Assembly (NCBI GenBank): GCA_003485765.1
Contig: DNHS01000035.1
Coordinates: 94,196 to 158,195 of the forward strand
Source of the DNA: Candidatus Omnitrophota bacterium
Lineage (GTDB): Bacteria > Omnitrophota > Gorgyraeia > Gorgyraeales > Gorgyraeaceae
DNA: 64,000 nucleotides
Direction of reading: 5' to 3'
Of the stretch, positions 45,968 through 54,831 are shown piece by piece. A program made the position numbers and the translations under genes. Below the pieces are notes generated by a model. It searched no databases. It worked only from the letters and a program-made list of their open reading frames with translations, and was not told where the DNA came from. Within the stretch, counting starts at the first letter, position 1. The number at the start of each line of letters is the position of its first letter.

Positions 45968-47461
45968 ATGCAAAATAATGTATCTAGAGAAGTATTTTTA
46001 AGTACTATCTACAACTATATAGGCACAATAGCAGGATATATCATATCTTTCTTTACCCTGTTCTATCTTACAAAAAGCTTAACTATTGCGCAATTTGGAC
46101 ACTGCAGTCTTATCTTAAATACACAGACGTTCTTTTTTCTTATCCTAAGTTTTGGGTTGCCGTCGGTTATCTTAAGATATGTATCTGAATATTTGGTAAA
46201 GCATGATTATAGAACTGTCAGAAAGATCATGTGGTCGAGCATGGGGATAATAATGTTCTTTGGCGTGTTAGTTTCTATTATCATGGCTATATTAGCCAGG
46301 AAATTTCCGGGCACTGTAAATAGGTTTTTTTTATCTCAATACTTATTTTTAGCTGTTGTTCTGGGTATGCTAAGAGCAGAAGTTCGTATATGCGAGGCTG
46401 CCTTTTTCGCATTTCTAAAACAAGGGTACAAAATATTTTTTAATGTGTTAGGCGCGCTGCTGACTTTATTTCTTTTTGTTTTCTCAATAAAGCTTGGATT
46501 TGGCCTATTGGGGATTATCTTAAGCATAGCCGTTGTGGATCTTTTTTTAGTCGTGGCATATATTTTAAGAATAGAATTGTATACGCGCGGCAAAATTTCT
46601 ATTCCGTCAAAAATTGATCTAAATAGATATTTTACTTATGGAATTAAAGAATATGCTACTAAGGTGCTATCTTTTTTTTGGGATTCCAAGATAGACGGAT
46701 ATATTATTACATTTTATTTAGGGGCATCATTGACTGGAATATTTTATTTTGCTGTAACTGCCGCAACTACTCTTGCGGAGTCTATGCCTAGCTCTCTTAT
46801 GCAATCATTGAGCCAGTCCGTATTTACACGGCAGTATGTAAAATATGAAAATCAAAAAGAGTTAGCTTATCTATTTAGTCTTATAAATAAGCTTAAGGCA
46901 TTTTTTGTTTTTCCTGTTTTTCTTAGTTTTCTTTTAGTGATAGATAAAATAGTTATCATTTTTTTTAATAAATACACAGAGTCTATTTTAATATTTCAGA
47001 TACTTTTAATTTTTATGATATTTTATATTTTTGCGATGCCTCTAAGAAGTATAGTCGCGGTACTTGAAAGAAACGAAATATTACTATGGGGAAGCGCTGT
47101 TATCTTGTATAAAATCCCGATGACGATATTTTTAACAAAAAACTATGGCCTTATAGGCACTGCTTTTGCGGTAGGAACATCTTTTTTGTTATATTTTGTA
47201 GTACAATTTTTTTTAACCAGACGCGTTATAACGATAGTATATCCATGGAAAGCTTTTTATAAAATATTTCTAAATAGCTTGGTAGTATGTATTCCGATAT
47301 TATTCATTAAGCCATTTGTAAAAGATATGATATCTGTATTAATTTTAATTCTTATTTCAGTCGCTGTCTATTTAGGTATTTCGTTTCTGCATAAACCATT
47401 TGACGATTATGATCGTCAAATGCTAAATAAACCATTCAAGAGGATTCTATTCAACTTTTAA
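45968..47461 (+). CDS. Wzx-type polysaccharide flippase (MOP superfamily)
   Basis: A 497-residue protein with about 12-14 hydrophobic segments along its whole length. The start S-T-I-Y-N-Y-I-G-T-I-A-G-Y near residues 12-24 and L-T-I-A-Q-F-G-H-C near 38-46 are typical of RfbX/Wzx proteins (L-x-x-x-x-F-G). It would move the lipid-linked repeat unit across the inner membrane, which makes this a Wzx-type pathway rather than an ABC-transporter one. No ABC exporter genes are seen. It is the only flippase in the window. Confidence 0.9.
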   Translation: MQNNVSREVFLSTIYNYIGTIAGYIISFFTLFYLTKSLTIAQFGHCSLILNTQTFFFLILSFGLPSVILRYVSEYLVKHDYRTVRKIMWSSMGIIMFFGVLVSIIMAILARKFPGTVNRFFLSQYLFLAVVLGMLRAEVRICEAAFFAFLKQGYKIFFNVLGALLTLFLFVFSIKLGFGLLGIILSIAVVDLFLVVAYILRIELYTRGKISIPSKIDLNRYFTYGIKEYATKVLSFFWDSKIDGYIITFYLGASLTGIFYFAVTAATTLAESMPSSLMQSLSQSVFTRQYVKYENQKELAYLFSLINKLKAFFVFPVFLSFLLVIDKIVIIFFNKYTESILIFQILLIFMIFYIFAMPLRSIVAVLERNEILLWGSAVILYKIPMTIFLTKNYGLIGTAFAVGTSFLLYFVVQFFLTRRVITIVYPWKAFYKIFLNSLVVCIPILFIKPFVKDMISVLILILISVAVYLGISFLHKPFDDYDRQMLNKPFKRILFNF

Positions 47462-47474
47462 TTATTGAGGTAGA

Positions 47475-48065
47475 ATGTTTAAATCGTTTGTAAAAACTGT
47501 AATGGCGTATTGCTATCCTGTATTGGCCAGGATTTCGGGGCATTGTTCGTGGAGCACTAAAACATTTGGTTCTTACATAAGCCCTTTTTGGCATGTAAAT
47601 ATAGGAACAAATACAATAGTTGCTCCTAGGGCAATCTTGCGCGCAGGGATGAAAACTAATATTAAAATAGGAAAATCTTGCTATGTGCATCCTTATGCTA
47701 TGTTGCTTTGCTATAACGGTAATATAGAGTTAGGCGATTTCGTCAGCATAAATTCGTTTTGTATGTTATATGGGCATGGAGAGCTAATTATAGGAAATAA
47801 TGTCCGGATAGCCGCCGGAACAATTATTGCCCCGGTAAATCATGTTTTTTCAGACCCAAATAAGCCGATACGTCAACAAGGAATAATTACAAAGGGGATT
47901 ATTATAAAGGATGATGTATGGATAGGGGCTAACTCTACCATATTGGATGGAGTAACAATTGGCAGGGGCTCTGTAATAGGAGCAGGTAGCGTGGTTACAG
48001 CAACTATAGAACCATACTCAATAGCTGTGGGAGTGCCCTGTAAAGTAGTTAAAAAAAGAGAATAA
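47475..48065 (+). CDS. hexapeptide-repeat (left-handed beta-helix) acyltransferase
   Basis: A 196-residue protein of the WcaF/NodL/LacA type. Repeated V/I-G-x-x-x-x-I turns run from about residue 40 to 190. The C-terminal V-W-I-G-A-N-S-T-I-L-D-G-V-T-I-G-R-G, then A-V-G-V-P-C-K-V-V, is characteristic of sugar O-acetyltransferases. A GAGGT Shine-Dalgarno precedes the ATG. It probably O-acetylates a sugar of the repeat unit in the cytoplasm, since it follows the flippase gene and has no membrane segment. Confidence 0.9.
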   Translation: MFKSFVKTVMAYCYPVLARISGHCSWSTKTFGSYISPFWHVNIGTNTIVAPRAILRAGMKTNIKIGKSCYVHPYAMLLCYNGNIELGDFVSINSFCMLYGHGELIIGNNVRIAAGTIIAPVNHVFSDPNKPIRQQGIITKGIIIKDDVWIGANSTILDGVTIGRGSVIGAGSVVTATIEPYSIAVGVPCKVVKKRE

Positions 48066-48251
48066 AGACTGATTAAATTATATGATAAAAAATGATGAGA
48101 CAATCTTGACATGGAGAGATGCGTATTGTTGTCAGCCTGTCTGCCTAAAAAGACCTCATCTGGAAGTGTAAGTGTGGATAATAACCTAAAAACAGTTTTT
48201 GTTCGTTGCGAAGGCGTGCGAATAGTTTATTACAAGATTAATGCTCTCGGG

Positions 48252-48986
48252 ATGTTGGATTTTTGGGATAAGCACTGGGAAGATAGTGTTTACAATGTTT
48301 CAAAAGAATATTATCGGCCGTATCTTAAGGGTTTTTTAGGCTATGGCAGAGTGCAAGATGTTTTTAATAAGTTTTTACCTAGAAAAGGATTGATCCTTGA
48401 AGCAGGTTGTGGTACGGGGAGATATGTGATATCTCTGCGTGCCAGAGGCTATAATTGCTTTGGGGTAGATTCTGCGTCAAAAACAGTTCAGAAGATAAAA
48501 GATTATTTTCCAGATTTGCCTGTTGAGGTGGGAGATATATGCAAATTAAATTTAAAAGATGAAAGTATCGACGCTTATATTTCGTTAGGGGTTATGGAGC
48601 ATTTTAAGGAAGGGCCTTACACTGCGATAAAAGAGGCGTGCAGGGTATTGAAGAAAAAGGGAATAATACTTGTAAGCGTTCCGCAGATATTTCTTTGGAG
48701 AAAACTACAAGCGCATCCGGAAGGTACACCCTTGCCGGAAAACGCGTCTTTTTATCAATATGCGTTTTCTGTGGATGAATTTAGGTCAAATTTACTCAAC
48801 GCGGGATTCAGGATAAAAGGTGAATATGGGTACTATTCGCATTATGCATTTACGCTTAGATTCAACTTTTTTAGAAAAGCGCTGAAGATATTTAGAAAAT
48901 TGGCGCTTTTAGATTTAATAATCGATAGGATGCCGGTAGGGAAAAATATTTCCCGCATGAGACTTTATGTCGCCGAAAAAATTTAA
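48252..48986 (+). CDS. SAM-dependent methyltransferase
   Basis: A class I methyltransferase of about 244 residues if started at ATG 48252 (M-L-D-F-W-D-K-H-W-E). The frame is open back to ATG 48111, which would add 47 residues with no recognisable domain. The family usually starts near the FWDKHW motif, so I prefer the shorter form. I-L-E-A-G-C-G-T-G-R-Y near residue 50 binds SAM and L-G-V-M-E-H-F lies near 114. Neither start has a good Shine-Dalgarno. The region 48066-48250 may hold remnants of another gene. Confidence 0.8.
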   Translation: MLDFWDKHWEDSVYNVSKEYYRPYLKGFLGYGRVQDVFNKFLPRKGLILEAGCGTGRYVISLRARGYNCFGVDSASKTVQKIKDYFPDLPVEVGDICKLNLKDESIDAYISLGVMEHFKEGPYTAIKEACRVLKKKGIILVSVPQIFLWRKLQAHPEGTPLPENASFYQYAFSVDEFRSNLLNAGFRIKGEYGYYSHYAFTLRFNFFRKALKIFRKLALLDLIIDRMPVGKNISRMRLYVAEKI

Positions 48987-49000
48987 AGAGTTATGTTTAA

Positions 49001-49087
49001 AAATATCAAAGTTCTTATAATGGATATTTATATTATTTTTTTAAAGTTCCAGTAGACCTTCTTTTAAAATTGCTGGCTGAAATATGA
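49001..49087 (+). pseudogene. possible 3' remnant of an unidentified gene
   Basis: In the 122-bp gap before the TuaH-like gene, the frame ending with TGA at 49085-49087 reads Y-L-Y-Y-F-F-K-V-P-V-D-L-L-L-K-L-L-A-E-I. This composition looks protein-like and resembles the end of polysaccharide-locus proteins. The frame is closed upstream by a TAA at 48998-49000 and lacks a start. It may be the tail of a deleted gene, or chance. Low confidence. Confidence 0.22.
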
Positions 49088-49108
49088 TGAGCTACCTCAT
49101 AAGATAAT

Positions 49109-50359
49109 ATGATACAAGATTATGATATTGTATGTATATCCACGTCTGATTGGGAACAGCCATGGGGCAGCCGACAACAGATAATGACCAGGCTTTCTTC
49201 TGAAAATAGAGTATTATTTGTTGAATATCAGTCGTCATTTTTGCATTTTTTAAAATATCCAAATTTATACATTCGCCCGCCAAAGAAACCAATAGCGGGC
49301 TCAGTATTCCGCCCAAGGAACCCTGGGCTTAAGCCCTGGTGGGCTCCATTTTCTAAAATTTTTACTCGTAGAATAAGAAATATAAAAGATAATCTGGTAG
49401 TCTATAAGCCTCTAGTTAATCTGCCATTTCGGTATCACAGTAAAATTATCAACATATTGAATCAAAGATTTCTTCTATTCCAATTAAGGCGACTCGTTAA
49501 AAATCTTAAATTTTATAAAATTTTATTGTGGATATTTGAACCTTCTGCTTATTTTTTAGTCAATAGATTAGGAGAAAAGATATCCATATATCAATGTATA
49601 GATTTTTTTAAAAATGAAAAAAAATCATATTTGCGCAAAAAATGCATTGAGGCTATGGAAAATAAACTGTGCGAAGACTGTGATATTGTATTTGTTTCAA
49701 CAAATGAGCTTCTGCTAGATAAGCTAAATTTAAATAAAGAAACATATCTTGTTCCAAGCGCCGTGGATGAATCTTTTTTTAATATTAATAAGAGTTTATC
49801 AAAATTTACCATACCTGGAATAATAAACAATAACCTATATCCAAAGATAGGATTTGTTGGCACATTAGATGGTAGGATAGATTATGAATTAATAAATTTT
49901 ATAGCAGAAGCACATTACGATTGGACGATAGTGTTGCTAGGATTAGTAATTGACAGAAGATATGCTAAATGCCTGAATAAAAGGAAAAATATACAAATGC
50001 TTGGATGGATAGATAACAATTTGCTCCCGCTTTATATAAATTCATTTGATATTGGGATCGCTCCATATAAAATCAATGAGTTTACCAAAGGCATTTCCCC
50101 TATTAAAGTATTTGAGTATCTGGCATTGGCTAAACCTGTTGTGTCTACTAGGATACCATCTTTAGAAAAATATGAGGATGTGATTTGTATAGCAGATAAC
50201 AAAGAAGATTTTATTAGAGGCATTGAAATATTATTAAAAGATAAAGGGAAAGAATCATCATGCAAAAGATTGAAATTAGCGCAGGAGAATACTTGGAGCA
50301 GGAGAGTGGATGTTATTTCTGAAGTTATAGAAAAACACTTGAATAATAGTTACAATTAA
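49109..50359 (+). CDS. TuaH-like glycosyltransferase with repeat-derived insertion
   Basis: A 416-residue GT-B-type protein. I-V-C-I-S-T-S-D-W-E near residues 7-16, N-R-V-L-F-V-E near 33-39, and V-P-S-A-V-D-E near residues 213-219 match the TuaH-like group. The neighbour at 50408 is a paralogue. Residues 53-81 (L-Y-I-R-P-P-K-K through W-A-P-F) are encoded by the 87-bp palindromic repeat at 49264-49350 and have no counterpart in the paralogue. The reading frame remains open, so the protein may be functional with the insertion in a surface loop. Confidence 0.83.
   Translation: MIQDYDIVCISTSDWEQPWGSRQQIMTRLSSENRVLFVEYQSSFLHFLKYPNLYIRPPKKPIAGSVFRPRNPGLKPWWAPFSKIFTRRIRNIKDNLVVYKPLVNLPFRYHSKIINILNQRFLLFQLRRLVKNLKFYKILLWIFEPSAYFLVNRLGEKISIYQCIDFFKNEKKSYLRKKCIEAMENKLCEDCDIVFVSTNELLLDKLNLNKETYLVPSAVDESFFNINKSLSKFTIPGIINNNLYPKIGFVGTLDGRIDYELINFIAEAHYDWTIVLLGLVIDRRYAKCLNKRKNIQMLGWIDNNLLPLYINSFDIGIAPYKINEFTKGISPIKVFEYLALAKPVVSTRIPSLEKYEDVICIADNKEDFIRGIEILLKDKGKESSCKRLKLAQENTWSRRVDVISEVIEKHLNNSYN
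49264..49350 (-). repeat. palindrome-rich repeat element, copy 2 (inside a gene)
   Basis: About 87 bp nearly identical to the reverse complement of 31154-31240. It keeps the central GGGCTTAAGCCC palindrome and the pair CCCGC/GCGGG around a short loop. It lies entirely within the TuaH-like reading frame and is read through as 29 codons with no stop. Its length is a multiple of three, so the host frame is preserved. Differences from copy 1 are single-base changes plus about one single-base gap. Confidence 0.88.
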
Positions 50360-50407
50360 TTATGAAAGTATTTATAGGTTGTTTATTTTAGCGCAGGATA
50401 GCAGAAA

Positions 50408-52249
50408 ATGATTAAAAACGAAAATATAATATGTATCTCTTCTATAGATTGGGATTTTGTATGGCAGGGGCATCAGGAGATAATGGCTACTTTTGCCAGA
50501 AATGGCAATCGGGTGCTATTTATTGAAAATACAGGTGTGCGTTTTCCAAGAATACGAGATATATCTCGCTTAAAAAATAGAATTAAAAACTGGTTTAAAG
50601 GAGTAAAAGGCATAAGGAAGGAAATGGAGAATTTGTATGTTTATTCTCCAGTCGTGTTACCTTTTCCATATTCTAGAATAGTAAGATGGGTAAACAAATA
50701 TCTAATGCTGCGAATTATAGAAAAATGGATGAAAATCATGGAATTTAATGCGCCTATTGTATGGACATTTTTGCCTACAGGGCTGGCATTAGATCTGTTG
50801 AATAATTTAAGCAAGAAATTAGTTGTTTACTATTGTATCGCTGATTTTGAAAAATTAGTGTCAAATCCTAATAAGATTAAAAAAACAGAGAGGGATGTTA
50901 TAAAAAAATCCGATCTTATATTTGTGCAAGGCGAATTACTTAAGAGGCGTTGTGAAAAATACAATTCCAAGGTATTAGTCTTCCCATTCGGCGTTAACAT
51001 AGATGTATTTAATAAAGAGAATTCCTCCTTGTCGGTGCCATCTGATATAAGCCATATAGAAGGGGCGCTCATAGGTTATATAGGTGGTATTCATAAACAT
51101 GTAGATTTTCAATTGATAAAATTTATCGCTGACAAGAATCCTCAATGGACGTTAGTATTTATCGGGCCTATACAACGGGATATTTCAGAACTTGAAAATT
51201 TAAAAAACATTGTTTTTTTAAATTTTAAAGAACACAAAGAGCTCGCAAAATATATAACTAGGTTTGATGCATGCTTAATCCCTTACTTGCTGAATGAATA
51301 CACTGAGACAGTTTATCCTACAAAACTAAATGAATATCTTTCTATGGCAAAACCAGTTGTTTCTACTGCTTTGCCGGAGATAGAAGCCTTTAATAAGAAA
51401 CACGATAGAATTATTTATGTTGGCAAAGACAAAGAAACATTCGAAGTATGTATAAAAGAGGCTTTGCATGAAAACAATCCTTACTTACAAAAAAAGCGCG
51501 TTGAAGCAGCGAAGGAAAATAGCTGGAAGATGCGTATTGAAAATATGAGCTCTCTGATTGAAATAGAAATAGAAAGGAAAAGATTAGATATAGAAGTTAA
51601 ATGGAGGGAGAATCTAATTAGTTTCTATAGAATAGCAAGAAGAAAAATTTTACGGTTTAGCGCGATTTGTGTTATTACATATCTTTTATTGCTTAAGACA
51701 TATTTTATTTGGTTTTTAGCATCCCCTTTAAAGATTTTTGAAAAACCGCAGAAAGCAGATGCAATAGTAGTATTTGGTGGCGGTGTAGGTGAAACAGGAA
51801 GCCCTGGCAAGAGTACCATAGAAAGAGCCCGTTATGCAGTGGAGCTGTATAAGCAGGGTTATTCTAATAAAATACTGTTTTCATCAGGATATGTTTATGT
51901 TTATAATGATGCGGACAATATGAAACTTTTTGCCATTTCTATGGGAATACTTGAAAAAGATATTATTCTGGAAGAGAAAGCGAACAGTTCTTATGAAAAT
52001 GTTATATTTTCTAAAAAAATATTGGACAAAAATAAATGGCGTTCCATTTTATTGGTATCTTCGCCATACAATATGCGCAGGGCAGAACTGGTATTTAATA
52101 AATGGGCCAAAGATATAAAGGTTACCTACACGCCAGTTGATAAAACTCAGTTTTATGACAGAACAAGTGGAGTTAAGCTTGAACAGATAAAGGCTATTCT
52201 GCATGAGTATCTGGGAATAGTTTATTATTTTATAAGAGGTTATATATAA
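50408..52249 (+). CDS. fusion of TuaH-like glycosyltransferase and YdcF/DUF218 domain
   Basis: A 613-residue protein. Residues 1-395 resemble the preceding TuaH-like glycosyltransferase (I-C-I-S-S-I-D-W-D, N-R-V-L-F-I-E, V-Y-P-T-K-L-N-E-Y-L near 302-311). After a hydrophobic segment (about 417-440) comes a DUF218 domain (450-613) with A-I-V-V-F-G-G-G, R-A-R-Y-A-V-E-L-Y and N-S-S-Y-E-N-V-I, as in YdcF/SanA/ElyC. DUF218 proteins act in envelope and polyprenyl-phosphate biology. The frame crosses the join without interruption, so a sequencing fusion is unlikely but possible. Confidence 0.83.
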   Translation: MIKNENIICISSIDWDFVWQGHQEIMATFARNGNRVLFIENTGVRFPRIRDISRLKNRIKNWFKGVKGIRKEMENLYVYSPVVLPFPYSRIVRWVNKYLMLRIIEKWMKIMEFNAPIVWTFLPTGLALDLLNNLSKKLVVYYCIADFEKLVSNPNKIKKTERDVIKKSDLIFVQGELLKRRCEKYNSKVLVFPFGVNIDVFNKENSSLSVPSDISHIEGALIGYIGGIHKHVDFQLIKFIADKNPQWTLVFIGPIQRDISELENLKNIVFLNFKEHKELAKYITRFDACLIPYLLNEYTETVYPTKLNEYLSMAKPVVSTALPEIEAFNKKHDRIIYVGKDKETFEVCIKEALHENNPYLQKKRVEAAKENSWKMRIENMSSLIEIEIERKRLDIEVKWRENLISFYRIARRKILRFSAICVITYLLLLKTYFIWFLASPLKIFEKPQKADAIVVFGGGVGETGSPGKSTIERARYAVELYKQGYSNKILFSSGYVYVYNDADNMKLFAISMGILEKDIILEEKANSSYENVIFSKKILDKNKWRSILLVSSPYNMRRAELVFNKWAKDIKVTYTPVDKTQFYDRTSGVKLEQIKAILHEYLGIVYYFIRGYI

Positions 52250-52252
52250 GAT

Positions 52253-53671
52253 ATGTTGTTTAATTCTTTACAATTCGCTGTGTTTTTCATAATAGTTTAT
52301 AGTCTCTATTTAGTACTGAACCACAAGTGGCAGAATCGGATGCTTCTTACAGCTAGCTGTGTTTTTTATGGCGCATGGGATTGGAGATTTTTACTTTTAA
52401 TGTTTGTTTCAATAACTACTGATTATTTTTGTGCTCTCAAGATACAAGAATCAGTTGAAGAAAAAACAAGAAAAAGATTTTTATTTTTAAGCATATTTAT
52501 TAATTTGGCAATATTAGGGTTCTTTAAATATTTCAATTTTTTTGCTGTTAGCATGGATAATCTTTTTAGCCACTTTGGTTTTTCTATCCAGCCACATCTC
52601 CTGCATATAATACTTCCGGTTGGCATCTCTTTTTATACATTCCAGGCTTTGAGCTATACTATAGATGTTTATAGAAAAGAACTGGAGCCTACCAGGAATT
52701 TCAGGGATTATGCCCTTTTTGTTACATATTTCCCGCAGCTTGTAGCAGGGCCTATTATGAGGGCAAGAGATCTCCTTCCTCAAGTCCTTTCAGCCAGAAA
52801 GTTATCTTTGAAACAATTTTATGAAGGATGTTATCTTATATTTTGGGGCCTGTTTCAAAAGATCTTTATCGCAGATAACCTGGCAAAAATAGTAGATTCT
52901 GTATTTAATTCCTCAGGCCCTTATAACGCGGCTAAAGTTCTTATAGCGCTATACGCCTTTGCGTTTCAGATATATTGTGATTTTGCAGGATACTCTAATA
53001 TAGCAAGAGGCATGGGTAAATGCATGGGCTTTGACATCATGATTAATTTTAATCTGCCATATTTTGCCGTTAATCCAAGTGATTTCTGGAGAAGGTGGCA
53101 CATAAGTTTGTCAACGTGGCTTAGAGACTATCTTTATATACCATTAGGCGGTAACAAAAAAGGCGGGTTCCTTACTTATAGAAATCTGGCAATAACCATG
53201 CTTTTGGGAGGGTTATGGCATGGCGCTGCTTGGACTTTTGTTATTTGGGGAGCTTATCATGGCATGCTTCTTATAATACACAGATTGCTTAAACCTGTGC
53301 TTGCAAAGATACCCAGCCCTAAAAATGCTACAATAGGGAAAGCGTGGTTTTTCTTGCGCGTTGTTTTCTTTTTCCAATTAACATGCGTCGGGTGGCTGAT
53401 TTTCAGGGCCAAATCCATAGGACAGATCCTGAATATGCTCGGTAGTTTTGTTTCAAACTTTAATGTCGGTTTAGACATGGGTTTCTTCAGCTTAATTCGC
53501 TTAATCTGGCTGCTAATATTAGTTCAGATTGCGCAGTTTATAAAGAATGATCAAATGGTCGTCTATAAATCAAATATTCTGCTTAAAGCGGTATTTTATA
53601 TTATCTTTTTTTATTCAATAGTTATGTATGGAGCAAGTGGTGGAAAAGAATTCATTTATTTCCAATTCTAA
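52253..53671 (+). CDS. MBOAT-family O-acyltransferase (AlgI/DltB-like)
   Basis: A 472-residue membrane protein. F-R-D-Y-A-L-F-V-T-Y-F-P-Q-L-V-A-G-P-I near residues 146-164, R-R-W-H-I-S-L-S-T-W-L near 279-289, and G-G-L-W-H-G-A-A-W with the catalytic His at about 323 are classic AlgI features. It carries acetyl groups across the membrane for polysaccharide O-acetylation. The adjacent SGNH protein is the expected periplasmic partner, as with AlgI and AlgJ/AlgX. The two genes overlap by 44 bp. Confidence 0.93.
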   Translation: MLFNSLQFAVFFIIVYSLYLVLNHKWQNRMLLTASCVFYGAWDWRFLLLMFVSITTDYFCALKIQESVEEKTRKRFLFLSIFINLAILGFFKYFNFFAVSMDNLFSHFGFSIQPHLLHIILPVGISFYTFQALSYTIDVYRKELEPTRNFRDYALFVTYFPQLVAGPIMRARDLLPQVLSARKLSLKQFYEGCYLIFWGLFQKIFIADNLAKIVDSVFNSSGPYNAAKVLIALYAFAFQIYCDFAGYSNIARGMGKCMGFDIMINFNLPYFAVNPSDFWRRWHISLSTWLRDYLYIPLGGNKKGGFLTYRNLAITMLLGGLWHGAAWTFVIWGAYHGMLLIIHRLLKPVLAKIPSPKNATIGKAWFFLRVVFFFQLTCVGWLIFRAKSIGQILNMLGSFVSNFNVGLDMGFFSLIRLIWLLILVQIAQFIKNDQMVVYKSNILLKAVFYIIFFYSIVMYGASGGKEFIYFQF

Positions 53672-54818
53672 GAAGTTGCCCTGGGCGTTTTTTATTGCCT
53701 TATCGGTAATAATCATTCTTTATTTTACCGAGATGTTTATATTGCCGATCAACTTTTTTACATTCAGGACATGGGAAGCATTAATGGTAAAAGAATTTCT
53801 TCCGGGTAGTTTCTATCCAAATATGAAAATATCAATGATTGAAGCTGGAGGTGATTTAGGACGACATACTAAATTTGCAGTTAAGAAAAAAGTGCAATGG
53901 GAAACTGACCGCTATGGATACAGAAAACACGATGCCGGTATAAACAGGTATCAGATCGTTATCTTGGGAGATTCAGCTATTGCTGGAACAGGGTTGACCC
54001 AGGAAGACATGCTTTCCGAAGTATTAGAACGAAGATTGAAAATTAACGTGTATCCTTTTACCCCTTCAAGGTATCCGCTGGTAGATAGCTTTTTAAACAC
54101 AAAGCGTTTCACAGATAACCCTCCGGATATAGTTATCCTTGAGAGAATCGAGAAAAAAATTCCAGAACTATCTAATATTATTCCAAATTATAACAACCAA
54201 CAGAAATATTCTTGGTTAGAACAGCACTGGATATATTTTTTAGATAGATATCCATACTTTGCAATATTACTAGATCGAATCTGTAAAAACAATATGGGCT
54301 ATTATTTTAAAAGCAGAATAGAAATTATTGCTCAGTACCCTGCCCAGTTACTTATTAAAGCAAGTAAAAGAGAATATAATCCGCCTGGCGCTGTACAAAG
54401 TATAGTGAATGACAAGATGCTTTTCTTGAAAGAGACAGTTGATAAGATGGAAACTGACAGAGGGATTTCTGAAGAAGAAATAGAGAGAATAGCGGAAGTT
54501 ATAGCTTCTTATGCCAGAGTATTCAAGGAAAAAGGTATTCGTTTTATATTTCTACCAATACCTAACAAAGAAAATATTTATTATGAACATTTGCCGATTA
54601 AAAATAGAACAAAACCGAAATTCTTAGAAAGGCTGATTCTGAAATTACAGAAAAAAGGCATAGAAGTAATCGATACGCAAAAGGCTTTTGATGAAGCATT
54701 TCGCCAAAGTAATACCTTGCTTTACCAAACAGATGACACGCACTGGAATTCAAACGGCGTTAGGGTAACAGCGAATTTGATTGAAAAGTTATTACAGAGA
54801 GGCTTAACAAAATTTTAG
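53628..54818 (+). CDS. AlgJ/AlgX-like SGNH O-acetyltransferase partner
   Basis: A 396-residue protein with an N-terminal signal anchor (about residues 18-40) and a periplasmic SGNH hydrolase domain. The nucleophile lies in I-L-G-D-S-A-I-A-G (Ser116). The catalytic Asp and His are in T-D-D-T-H-W-N-S-N-G-V near residues 368-378. It would complete O-acetyl transfer from the MBOAT protein to the glycan. ATG 53628 lies 44 bp inside the MBOAT gene; GTG 53637 or 53640, closer to a GGAG, are alternatives. Confidence 0.87.
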   Translation: MEQVVEKNSFISNSKKLPWAFFIALSVIIILYFTEMFILPINFFTFRTWEALMVKEFLPGSFYPNMKISMIEAGGDLGRHTKFAVKKKVQWETDRYGYRKHDAGINRYQIVILGDSAIAGTGLTQEDMLSEVLERRLKINVYPFTPSRYPLVDSFLNTKRFTDNPPDIVILERIEKKIPELSNIIPNYNNQQKYSWLEQHWIYFLDRYPYFAILLDRICKNNMGYYFKSRIEIIAQYPAQLLIKASKREYNPPGAVQSIVNDKMLFLKETVDKMETDRGISEEEIERIAEVIASYARVFKEKGIRFIFLPIPNKENIYYEHLPIKNRTKPKFLERLILKLQKKGIEVIDTQKAFDEAFRQSNTLLYQTDDTHWNSNGVRVTANLIEKLLQRGLTKF

Positions 54819-54831
54819 AATAGAGAATGCT

